Source: Carex sylvatica
Lineage: Eukaryota > Streptophyta > Magnoliopsida > Poales > Cyperaceae
Length of the DNA: 20,606 bases
Assembly: GCA_964058845.1 (NCBI GenBank)
Contig: CAXKVR010000615.1
Location: 1-20,606, forward strand
Direction: 5' to 3'
Both the position numbers and the translations under genes were made by a program. The notes below the pieces were generated by a model. It did not search any database. It worked only from the letters and a program-made list of their open reading frames with translations, and was not told the DNA's origin. Positions 1 to 8,611 of the stretch are shown piece by piece; the stretch's first letter is position 1; each line of letters begins with the position of its first letter.

Positions 1-145
1 TTTTCTCTTGAAATTAATGTTCTTTTGGCTTTTTTTTAAAACACCTCCACTTTTCTTTTATCACATTATGAAGATGGGGAGAATTAAGATAAAACTTTTT
101 TTTTTTTGTTTAAACTCATGTATTTGGTAAATATTTTCTTGACAG

Positions 146-906
146 ACTGGAAGGCTTCCATACCTGACGGTATCAACCCAATATATGTTGCTTTGCTTAT
201 CAAATGTTACCTCGCAAGCTTGCCTGAGCCACTGATTACATTTGTATTATTTAATGAAATAAGAGGGGCAAGGTCTCGCATACGTTAATTGAAAAATATT
301 TTGAGAAAACTTCCAAGTGTTAATTACATGACACTTGAGTTTGTTACTGCCTTCTTGCTTCGGGTCAGCCAGAAATCTTCTTTCAATGGTTGTAAATCAC
401 AAATTGACATGTGAACTCCAGATTTTTTTATGGATACGCCCACAAAATGCACATGTCATATATGTGCCTATAATTATAATTTGTCAAATATATGACGTAC
501 TCACTTTTACTCGTTTTAGTTTTTATGGTTCATCCAAGTGAGGCACAAGACCTGTTTGTCATTCACTCTTTCTAAGATAAATAGAGTAGGATAGCTTGGG
601 TAATGGGTACTTCTAAACAATATTAGCAAGCAGTGGGCATAGTGCATTTTGTACCAATTTAGAGATATGGGTGAATATTTCTCTGTTGAAAAGCCTGTGA
701 TGGTTTTATTTTCTATATTCTACAACCTCAGACTTATATTTGACAAATCTCTCTCTCCACACCCTTCCTCTATAGAAGAAGAGGATGTACAGATACCATT
801 AGATGATGCAGCCCCACCAGATTATGGTGTGATAGAGGTAATACAGTGTTTAATTGATCACCACAATGCTGTTTTCACAGATGCAAATGAGACCATCTGG
901 AGATAA
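146..906 (+). pseudogene. RhoGAP-domain protein remnant (At5g61530-like), broken
   Basis: Two exon-like pieces match the end of the plant Rho/ROP GTPase-activating protein group typified by Arabidopsis At5g61530, which stimulates GTP hydrolysis by ROP GTPases. The first piece follows a pyrimidine tract and an acceptor at 141-145. It reads through a RhoGAP core with YLASLPEPL and FNEIRGARS, then hits TAA at 286-288. The same frame continues with a recognisable LPSVNYMTLEFVTAFLLR stretch to about 392, so this is a nonsense mutation. The last piece starts after an acceptor at 771-775, encodes IPLDDAAPPDYGVIEVIQCL and ends naturally at TAA 904-906. The exon expected between them, carrying the usual MEMAP segment, cannot be found in 393-770. 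Upstream exons would lie outside the window. A nonfunctional copy is the best reading. The family call rests on remembered homology, not a search. Confidence 0.68.
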
Positions 907-941
907 ATAGTATCTGTTTTTACTTTTTAGTGTATACGTGC

Positions 942-1035
942 CCTTGTGCTCATAGGCTAAATTTGTCTGCACTATGCAAGAATATATTCCTTGTGCTCAT
1001 AGGCTAAATTTGTCTGCACTATGCAAGAATATATT
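942..1035. repeat. Perfect 47-bp tandem duplication (two copies)
   Basis: Positions 942-988 and 989-1035 are identical. Each begins CCTTGTGCTC and ends AGAATATATT. It lies just 3' of the RhoGAP remnant stop codon. Because the copies are identical, the duplication is probably recent. Confidence 0.95.
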
Positions 1036-1234
1036 GTAATTGAAGAGTGGTACTGTGGATGATTGCTTGGTAAAATTGCACAGACATTTTTCTTGCAGAC
1101 TTGTGCATTACGAGAACCTTTTGTTTCGCTCCCATATGCCATTGAAATACTATTCTTTTGGTTTTTCTCTTTCTTTACGAAGATCTATTTAAGGAGTCTT
1201 GGCTACAAATCAGTGTTATTTCAGTCTCTATAAT

Positions 1235-1527
1235 GCCAATTCCAAAATCTATCGAATTAATTTTAAATGTCAAATTCAAACCGTTCAAACTGATGTAATA
1301 TGTTAGTTGTGTGTTTACATGTTGTTAAATGTTGTTAAATGTGAGGGTTTTTAAGTTAATTTTAATATATTTATTTTTCAACATTTTTGACTACTTGATC
1401 TGATGCTAAAATAACTTGATTTTTTTTTTTTTTTTTGCATGTAAGCACAATATTCATAAAATAAATCGGTTTGAACGATTTGAATTGGTCGTTTGAAGTT
1501 CATCCAATGAGTTTTGAAATTGATATC
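1235..1527. mobile_element. Foldback/MITE-like inverted repeat
   Basis: The left arm (about 1235-1321) and right arm (about 1438-1527) are imperfect inverted complements over about 85 bp. They can be followed through AAACCGTTCAAAC on the left versus GTTTGAACGATTT on the right, and TTTACATG versus CATGTAAGC at the inner edge. The loop is AT-rich and contains a poly-T run at 1421-1436. No coding capacity and no clear target duplication are visible, so the superfamily is not assigned. It could form a long hairpin if transcribed. Confidence 0.6.
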
Positions 1528-1749
1528 ACATGATGTCGATGTCATACTAGTTGGACTCTTTTTTTATTATGAGTATGGTCATTCAAACTTTGAAAATTAG
1601 AAGTCCTTTTAAATCCACAATATGCTGCAAAGTCAAAATAAATTCGAGTAGCTATAGTTTCATAAATTCGAGATTTTAAAAGATTTGATGCCATAAATTA
1701 AAAACTTTATTAAATGATGTTACAGATAAAAAATAAGAATGGGAGAAAA

Positions 1750-1889
1750 TCCATAGACGAATTCGAATCGGGTAAGTTACCTAACAATGTTAGATCAAGT
1801 TAGATCTAAAGTTAGTAAGGTTGTGCTCCATAGACAGAAATATATGTTACCTCAGAAATATGATGTTACCTCAGAGGACATCCATAGAC
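1750..1889. mobile_element. Degraded MITE of the GAATTC/AGGTAAC family with 9-bp TSD
   Basis: TCCATAGAC occurs at 1750-1758 and 1881-1889, flanking an insert that begins GAATTCGAATC and ends with GTTACCTCAGAGGAC. Both ends match the MITE family at 2115, 13312, 13503 and 19567. A third copy of TCCATAGAC lies inside at 1827-1835, and the right-end motif GTTACCTCAGA is doubled (1846 and 1864), so internal rearrangement has occurred. A 9-bp duplication is typical of Mutator-like elements. Confidence 0.55.
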
Positions 1890-1898
1890 AGTCCCATA

Positions 1899-2011
1899 AG
1901 GGTTAGACGTTTTTTTTTTGATTAAAGCCCTTAGGCACTCACACCACACACACGCTACTCGAACTCATGTCCTCCCTGCTCTAGGCAGTGTTGGCATTAG
2001 GGTTAGACGTT
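1899..2011 (-). mobile_element. Truncated SINE-like insertion with 13-bp TSD
   Basis: AGGGTTAGACGTT flanks the insert at 1899-1911 and 1999-2011. Read on the minus strand, the 87-bp insert (1912-1998) contains a Pol III box B-like sequence, GTTCGAGTAGC (complement of 1954-1964), followed by a GT-rich stretch and a terminal A-tail (T-run 1912-1919). A tail next to the target duplication and a tRNA-like box B point to a SINE. The tRNA-like head is short and box A is weak, so the copy is probably 5'-truncated. Confidence 0.7.
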
Positions 2012-2114
2012 AAATATGAATGAAGAGGCCAGCTTTTCAAGTTTTGATCCAGACCGTTTGTGCAATGTCCAACGGAGGTCAACAGAGAAGAAACTAAAAC
2101 CACGGTCCTCTCCA

Positions 2115-2289
2115 GAATTTATTACCTAAGGTAACAGAGAATTTTTATTTAGATCTGACCGTTCAATTAGAAACCGCACGAATATTAAAGCACCTGTTCA
2201 TTCCATCTCGGACCGGATTGGTCTGGGATTCTGATCAAACGGCCTGAATCTAAACAGAAACATTATGTTACCTCAGAGGAAACAGAGTC
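2115..2289. mobile_element. MITE family copy A, abutting the mTERF gene
   Basis: Inverted arms are seen as AGGTAACAGAG...TTTAGATCTGACCG at the left and CGGCCTGAATCTAAA...GTTACCTCAGAGG at the right. The element is about 170 bp and almost wholly palindromic, with related copies at 13312, 13503 and 19567. Its right end lies 57 bp before the chosen mTERF start. It supplies an in-frame upstream ATG at 2265, so it has become part of the leader or proximal promoter of that gene. No target duplication is convincing here. Confidence 0.75.
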
Positions 2290-2345
2290 AAGGTCAAAAC
2301 CCTACCTCTAAATCCCTAATACTGTGCACTGATCAGAGTTCCACC

Positions 2346-4115
2346 ATGGCTCTCTTCTCCATTTTTTGCAAGAGATCTCGCGATGTTCCATTTTTCGCTC
2401 TCAACCCCTCCTACTCAACCTCCCCTTCTATCGCACCAAAACCACAGAAAATAAAAGGTCTTACTTCCTACCATCGAAAACCAGCCATGGAGGCCGCCAT
2501 GACTGCTCTGAAAGACTATCTCTACTCCACCCGCTCTCTCCCATTCTCCGTCGCTGAGCAAATCTCTCTCAATTCTCCCGTCTCTCTCTCTTCCTATATC
2601 TGTCGCCTCCAGTTTCCCACCGGTAGCTTCAATTCTAGCGACTTCCGACAGTTTTTCCGCCGTTCTTTTTCTTTCAAGGAACCCATCAACGAGTTCGACT
2701 TCTTTCTCGAATCAATTGGGGTTTTTGACAAGCCAAAACCCTCAGAATCGATTTTTCTTTCTGACGATTTGCGATTGGTTGAAGGGGTTAACCAATTGAT
2801 TGGTTTAGGATTTCCTTACAAGAAAATCGGTCTTCTGTACCCCTCAAAAGCACTTTGGGTTGCCCCTAATGAGCTTTCAAGGAGATTTGATAAGTTAGCG
2901 CATTCTAGCTTTTTAGGGAGAAATTGTACCGTTGCTATTTGTCTTGCATTTCCTAAGGTTTTGACTAGAGACGATGCAGATAGTTTGTTAGGGGATCTCC
3001 ATACTTTCTTTGTGGCTAATGATGTCGTGAATTCGATGGGAAATGAGGTTGATAATTATTTGGATATCTGTGAGAAAATTCAGATTTTTTATGAACTGGG
3101 ATCTGCTGAGGGGTCCATTGGTAGTCTTATGAGAGAGAATGATTGGGTGATTTTTGATACAGATAAGACACAACTAAGAAAAAGATTGGGCTTTTTTGCA
3201 AAATTGGGCATGAAAGACGATTTGGGGCAGTTTGTTTTAAGAAATTCTAGAGAGATTTTTAAATTTGATTTGGAGCTCACCATTTCAATACCAGAATACT
3301 TGCACTATGTTGGACTAGAAGAAAATGAGGCTAACAATGTAATATCAGCATACCCACATGTTGTTGGAAAGAATAAATTGGGAAACTTGCCCGGAATAAT
3401 GTGTGCAGTTGGCTTATCAGGCTGGTTTCTCAGTACAGTACGAGACGGCAATAGCAAACTTTTTTCTCCCAATTTTATTTCAGATGCTTTAAATTATGAC
3501 TCAGCAATTGAAGAAGAGTTTGTGAAAGGGCTTGAACAAGCAAATTTGCACAAAAAGGGGAAACTTGTGATTTACAAGGTTGAATTTCTACAATCAATTG
3601 GGTTCGGCATGAACAAATTTACTGCTCAAATTGCAGCTGAACTGAGTGGTGCAAAGGAAGATTTACATGAACGTTTTGAGCTGCTTTTAAACTGGGGAAT
3701 TGAACCCAAGAGAATCTGTAAGATGCTTAGGACAACCCCAAAATTACTCAATCAAAACAAGGATAGTATGAAGGAGAAGATAAATTTTCTTTGCAACCAT
3801 TTGGGTCATAATTTGGATTATTTGGATTCATTTGCTGCATTTTTGTGTTTTGATTTGGAGAACAGAATCAAACCAAGGTATAGAATTCTAGACTGGTTGA
3901 AAGAGGTGGGAGTGCTTAGGAGGTCTTTTGCACCAGCCACAGTATTGGGAAGTTCTGAAAAAAGATTCATGGTGATTTTATATGCTATTCATCCTGCTGC
4001 TCCGAAGCAATGGCTCGAGAAATTTTCAAGCCGGAATCACAGGGAGTATTATAGAAAGAACTTGTTTGCTCCCAAGGTTAATTTTGGTGCTCCCTTAGTA
4101 GTAAAGAACAACTGA
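2346..4115 (+). CDS. mTERF-family protein, MTERF18/SHOT1-like, organellar
   Basis: The intronless ORF encodes 589 residues from the ATG at 2346, which sits in the strong plant context CCACCATGG. The first ~30 residues are rich in Ser, Arg and hydrophobics with few acidic residues, as expected of a mitochondrial transit peptide. The body carries degenerate mTERF helix motifs: LVEGVNQLIGLGF with a following YPSKAL (about 145-170), LGFFAKLGM (about 285), YLHYVGLEENEANNVIS (about 320), and a C-terminal cluster with LLLNWGIEPKRICKMLRTTP (about 450-470) and ILDWLKEVGVL (about 530). The pattern and length match the Arabidopsis At3g60400 group (MTERF18/SHOT1), mitochondrial nucleic-acid-binding proteins linked to nucleoid organisation and heat tolerance. 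An in-frame ATG at 2265 would add 27 residues, but it lies in a MITE and looks less likely. The ORF is open throughout and looks functional. The subfamily assignment is from memory. Confidence 0.85.
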   Translation: MALFSIFCKRSRDVPFFALNPSYSTSPSIAPKPQKIKGLTSYHRKPAMEAAMTALKDYLYSTRSLPFSVAEQISLNSPVSLSSYICRLQFPTGSFNSSDFRQFFRRSFSFKEPINEFDFFLESIGVFDKPKPSESIFLSDDLRLVEGVNQLIGLGFPYKKIGLLYPSKALWVAPNELSRRFDKLAHSSFLGRNCTVAICLAFPKVLTRDDADSLLGDLHTFFVANDVVNSMGNEVDNYLDICEKIQIFYELGSAEGSIGSLMRENDWVIFDTDKTQLRKRLGFFAKLGMKDDLGQFVLRNSREIFKFDLELTISIPEYLHYVGLEENEANNVISAYPHVVGKNKLGNLPGIMCAVGLSGWFLSTVRDGNSKLFSPNFISDALNYDSAIEEEFVKGLEQANLHKKGKLVIYKVEFLQSIGFGMNKFTAQIAAELSGAKEDLHERFELLLNWGIEPKRICKMLRTTPKLLNQNKDSMKEKINFLCNHLGHNLDYLDSFAAFLCFDLENRIKPRYRILDWLKEVGVLRRSFAPATVLGSSEKRFMVILYAIHPAAPKQWLEKFSSRNHREYYRKNLFAPKVNFGAPLVVKNN

Positions 4116-4787
4116 TTAGGAAATCTTTTTAGTCTTTTGGATCTTCTCTGTGTTTAAAAGGCTGTATATTATTTTAGATCTTAGTATGGGACCAGTTTTA
4201 TGCATTTTTGGGTTTGGGTTGGATTTTCCAATCAGACATATATATCAAATCAAACAACGGTCTTGCCTTGAATTAATCATTTGTTTTTGAAAGTTTGGAA
4301 TGGCCTTTTTTTCTGTGAATATGAATTATTCCAGGAAGTTACCAATTTCAAATACAATGAGACGAATTTTGCTCTTTTGCTTAATGATGTAATATTATGC
4401 ATGTACAAGGAATACAGCTTCATGTCAACTGAATTCTTGATATATTTGATATGTTATTGGTTGGTTATTAACAATTTGATATCATAATCTGAATAAGAAG
4501 TCTTTTCAAATGACTGTCCGAAATCTGAACTAATAACTGTTTTAGTTAGCAAACGGTATGTTTAACTTCTCTGATTTCCTCTGTTTGAAAAAGAACTAAC
4601 AATCAGGCGTACCAGTCGGTTGGTCTGAGTTCTTGTCTATATTTTTAATTCAATTGATAATTATTAGGTTATGCAATTCTTAATTCATAATCAATTATCA
4701 TAATTTAAAATTTGTTAAATTATATATTTTTTAGAGTTGGATTTTTACAAGTTCTATTAACAACAAAATAATGTAAAAAATCTGATG
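4116..4787. other. Downstream region of the mTERF gene, no gene seen
   Basis: AT-rich sequence with only short chance ORFs and no recognisable protein. The 3' UTR and poly(A) site of the mTERF gene should lie in its first few hundred bases, but no clear AATAAA marks it. Confidence 0.6.
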
Positions 4788-4795
4788 GCTATGCC

Positions 4796-5682
4796 TAGGG
4801 GTGGCAACGAATCGAACTTATCATAGGTTTGAGTTTGGTTTGAATTAATTTCGAACCGAACCTGGTTTGATTTGTTTCGAATCGAACCTATTTCGAACCG
4901 AATTAATTTCGAACTACACATTTTTCAAATCGAACCCGAATCGAATTACGAACCAAATTATTTTTTAGCAGTCCTAGTTATACTGGTAGTTCATACATTA
5001 ATTTTTTTCTCGCGGGACAAAATTCACATGGCTTCCTTTTACCAGTATAAATGAGTGTTTTTAAGTTGAAAAATTATTCATGAAAAAATACATCACAACA
5101 AATAATCGTAAAAAGAGGATTAAGTACAAGAACTGAAATATACAGTAAAACAAGTAATCGTATCTCGAGTGCTCACTCGATCAAACTCTTGATCAGACCA
5201 TCTAATGAAGTGAGAATTCGAAAGGTAGAGAAGGAGGAGGAGATACGGCCGAAGAGAGAGGAGAGACAGCCATCTAGGCTGGAGAGATGAGAGACAGCCA
5301 GTCGCCGAGAGCGTCGGCTAGATTTTGGAGCGAGAGAGAGAGTGAGTTAGGGAGAGGCAGAAAGAGAACTAGGTTATTAAGATTTGAGAGCGATGGAGCG
5401 TCGGCTAAGTTAAATTATAACTCTCTATCTTGAATTTTAATTTCATTAGGTAAATGAACGACCGATGTTATTATGAGATTCGAATCACAAAAAAATCACG
5501 AACCTATTTCGATCGAACCAAGCTAGGTTTGAGTTTGGTTTGAATTAATTCCGAACCGAACCTGGTTTGGTTCGTTTCAATTCGAACCCATTTCGAATCG
5601 AATTAAACTCGAATCAAACCCGAATCAAACCCGAATCAAACCCGAATCAAATTTCGAACCTCGAATTTTTTTGCCAGCCCTA
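4796..5682. mobile_element. Non-autonomous hAT-type element with 8-bp TSD
   Basis: The element starts TAGGGGTGGCAA and ends TTGCCAGCCCTA, terminal inverted repeats with one mismatch in 12. GCTATGCC flanks it at 4788-4795 and 5683-5690, and an 8-bp duplication is the hAT signature. Both subterminal regions (about 4830-4960 and 5515-5655) share a degenerate lattice of TTCGAACCGAA/GAATCGAA words, including a near-identical stretch of about 50 bp (4832 and 5527), as expected of transposase-binding repeats. An 11-bp motif, GAATCAAACCC, is tandem at 5611-5643. The middle holds GAGA-rich, leader-like sequence (5220-5400) but no transposase. A 23-codon minus-strand ORF at 5202-5273 is too short to support as a gene. 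Confidence 0.9.
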
Positions 5683-6324
5683 GCTATGCCGTAGGAGGGG
5701 TGCTTTTTTTTCCTTGTTTGATAAAAATAAATGTCAAAAATACAAACAAAACATAACCTAAGTAAAATGAATATAAATGAATATAGCTAACGATAAAAAC
5801 ATCATTCATATTATAATATCACTGTTATAATAAATAACTATATATATTTTTTTCAACGATGAATATGTATAGTTTATTTTCAAAATGATGTCGCTTCAAA
5901 ATTTACTTTAGAATTTTTGATGTTTAATTTCTATATCTCTTATACAAGTAATAAATCCTAGTTTATACTCAATTTGGTTGCAAGTGTACAACCTAGTCAA
6001 GTAGTACTTAGGGATCGTCTCCACAGGGACAAGTCGAAATATCAATTCTAACCTAACGATTTAATTTAGTAAAAGTGAAGTAAAAAGTGTTTTGTTTGTT
6101 TAAGAGGTTTGTTTGGTAGTGATTGAACTGAATTAAACTAAAGTCTTAAAGTAAAATTTGGTTTTAAACAAGTAAGAGAAATTAGGGTTTCTTAGGGTTC
6201 ATATCCACTAATGTCATGATTAATTGGTTTGTTAAATTTGATCTTATATTTATGAAGGCACAGTTGGATGTTGTAGGTACAAAGTGATATCTCTATATTA
6301 ATACCATCTTCAAATTAGAATAAA

Positions 6325-6484
6325 CGTTACCTCTCGGTACTTGGCTACACTAATCTAAAGTCATTAAGTTCTTACTGTCCCAATTTATCTAGAAAGCTAT
6401 TCGTCACCTCTCGGTACTTGGCATAATTTCCTAAACTATTGGGTGAAGCCCGTATAAGACACGCGTCACCTCTCGGTACTTAGC
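6325..6484. repeat. Threefold 21-bp motif inside the LTR
   Basis: The core TCACCTCTCGGTACTT recurs at 6325-6345 (with TTACC), 6402-6422 and 6464-6484, at intervals of 77 and 62 bp. The right LTR has the same three at 12074-12094, 12151-12171 and 12213-12233. The motif stands out from the AT-rich background. Its role is unknown. Confidence 0.9.
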
Positions 6485-6952
6485 CTATCAAATACCCTAT
6501 TCCTTATGGTCGAGACTTAATATTCAATTTCTCAATTGCAAATACCAAATCCTAAGATTTCATGTGATTTCGATTAAGTCTTCACAATCAATTAAAATAA
6601 AGAATATATCATAATAAAGAACAAGAAGATATGAAATAAAACCAACTAAATCATAACAAAAATTTCAATTACAGCCCTAATTAACCCTAGAAAAGTCCTT
6701 AGCCGATCATGGCTAAGGCACAAATGAAATTAAAAGAGTTCAAAGAGTTTTAAAAGCAAGAAAGATAATAAAACCGGTGGATGAATGATGTTCTTTTCTC
6801 CCTTCTTTCTCTCCTTTTTTCTCCTCTCTTTTCTCTCTTCTTTTCTGTCTAAAAACTCCCTTATTTTCGTCCCTAATCGTTATATTTTTTTCCTCACAAA
6901 TTCTAAAATAAATAACTAAAAAAAATAGCAAATTCGGGCTCTGAACCGACTT

Positions 6953-7162
6953 ATTGCGGGCCGCAATCAATTCTATTGCGGGCCGCAATGAATGGAGGCA
7001 GTTAATTACTTGTCGCGCAGAAACTGTAAAAGTCATTGCGGGCCGCAATGAATGTGCAGAAAACTGTAGAAGTCATTGCGGGCCGCAATGAATGTGCAGG
7101 AATAAAAGGGGCTCTGTCTTGTTTTGCTGCGGACCGCAATGGGAATCATTTCGGGCCGCAAT
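6953..7162. repeat. Array of six 15-bp near-palindromes, left LTR
   Basis: ATTGCGGGCCGCAAT (7-bp arms around one central base) occurs at 6953, 6975, 7035 and 7075. Variants occur at 7126 (GCTGCGGACCGCAAT) and 7148 (ATTTCGGGCCGCAAT). Start-to-start spacings are 22, 60, 40, 51 and 22 bp. These are islands of GC and CpG in AT-rich DNA. In element orientation they lie about 210-420 bp inside the LTR, ahead of the presumed core promoter. Confidence 0.93.
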
Positions 7163-7370
7163 AACATTGACAGTTGCTCCAATCTTCGTGCTGACTTGCT
7201 ATAAATCACCCGTTTTGCTCCGTTAACTTGATTACCTGTAAAATAAACATAACTAGGGCAGTAACTTGAACTTTCGGACATTTTTACCTAATTAAACCTA
7301 ATCTAATCAAAACTTAGCTTAATTTACATAACTAACCCTAGGTTTCAATAGATACAATTTCGGCTTATCA

Positions 7371-7382
7371 AATTCCCCCAAG
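7371..7382 (-). promoter_or_regulatory. Polypurine tract next to the 3' LTR
   Basis: On the minus strand, CTTGGGGGAATT directly abuts the LTR start TGATAAG. This is the expected primer for plus-strand DNA synthesis. Similar AAGCTTGGGGG motifs recur inside the element near 7683 and 8503. Confidence 0.85.
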
Positions 7383-8611
7383 CTTGAACATTGCTTGTCC
7401 CCAAGCAACATCTAAACTTGGAACACAATTCAATCTCTAATTTAATCCCATATATCAAATATACATTTCTTAATCGAAAAATTTGAATGATCTTTCCAAA
7501 ATTTAGAAACCTCAATGTAAATTTCTACAAATCTAAAGTTCAACCCTTGGTTAATCATACTTCACACCACAATTCGATTACTCTAACTTTTATTTCCTTA
7601 AAGGCTTAGAATTTGTAAACTTCGGTTATCTAAATTTGTTACAAAAAATACAATCTTATTTGTGAAAATTCTTTTTTAAAAATCCCCCAAGCTTGGATCA
7701 AGCTTAGGTTAGAAAGTCGCGGACATCGTGTGTTGATATTTATAAAATTTAATTTTTCTTTTGTTGCTTTTATTTGATGACACTATAAATCTTTATCCTT
7801 AGGACAAAACCGATTAGTTATGGGTAGCTAATCCATACCCAACCTTTTTAATTCAAAAGTGCATTTGCATGCTCATGGTTCAACCCTTCCATGACACGAA
7901 TTCACATGTTTAGTGCGAACTCGGTCACTTTATCGGGCAAACTAGCGGAGCAAAGTGTCAATGATTCATTGCTATAAGTACGTCATATCGCCGTAACAAA
8001 AGCAAGCGGAATCTTATTTTCTTAAATTTTTTTAATTTTGAACAATTTTTTGCAAAATATCATGAATACACACATCCATATGCATTAAATCATACTCATG
8101 AATATCCCGATCTTTCTAAATTCATTTTCTACATATAAGTTGCATTTTCAAAAAAATAAATTTAAATTTCTAAGTTTTCATTTTCGTAAACCTTTATTTC
8201 CACTAAGTTTTTCGTCAATTTATGGAGTTATTTCAAATTATTCCAAGGGTATTCCTAAAACTCGTTAAAATTTACACAAAAATTAAACATGATTTTATAC
8301 TTTATGCATTTTCAAACAATTAAGTCCAATTATGCAAGACTCTATTTTTATAACTTCGTAAAACATCTTGACAAATTTGTAATTTCAAGCATTTAAGTTC
8401 AAAATCACAAATCTTATTCATGGTCAAGTAAAAATTCAATGTTATAAATCCTAAATTTTGAAAAATAATTAAACATGCATGTAAAGATACAATTTCTTTC
8501 CATCCCCCAAGCTTAAATTAAGCATTGTCCCCAATGCATAAAAATAAATAAAAGTAAATAGGGAGAAACATGAACTACTCTATTGGCGAAAGGTGGTGGT
8601 GTTACGCGGCC
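7383..8611 (-). other. Noncoding 3' internal region of the retroelement
   Basis: About 1.2 kb of AT-rich sequence between the end of the protease reading frame and the polypurine tract, where RT, RNase H and integrase would be expected. Two further polypurine-like motifs lie here, one next to a GGGGACAATGC-type sequence (about 8500-8540, element sense). No ORF is supported. Confidence 0.75.

Larger units (their letters stand above)
5917..7370 (-). repeat. LTR, left copy (3' LTR of the element)
   Basis: 1454 bp, beginning TTGATGTTTAATT and ending GGCTTATCA on the plus strand; in element orientation it runs TGATAAG to ACATCA(A). It carries six 15-bp near-palindromes (6953-7162), a pyrimidine-rich block (6786-6850, purine-rich in element sense), a possible TATA-like AATATAA in element sense near 6880-6895, and three copies of a 21-bp motif (6325-6484). 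Small ORFs inside are not supported as genes. Confidence 0.95.

Noticed and set aside
649..775. Met at 649 as the start of a small protein
   Set aside because: Residues before 776 look like intron sequence ending in an acceptor. Only the part from 776 matches RhoGAP.
4281..5054. Small ORFs downstream of the mTERF gene and in the hAT element
   Set aside because: Short, AT-driven or built from hAT subterminal repeats, with no family resemblance.
6740..7281. Minus-strand ORFs of 102 and 82 codons in the left LTR, with similar ones in the right LTR (12489-13012)
   Set aside because: They lie in the LTR, are built largely from translated palindromes and a purine-rich tract, and match no known family. 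LTR position alone explains their duplication.
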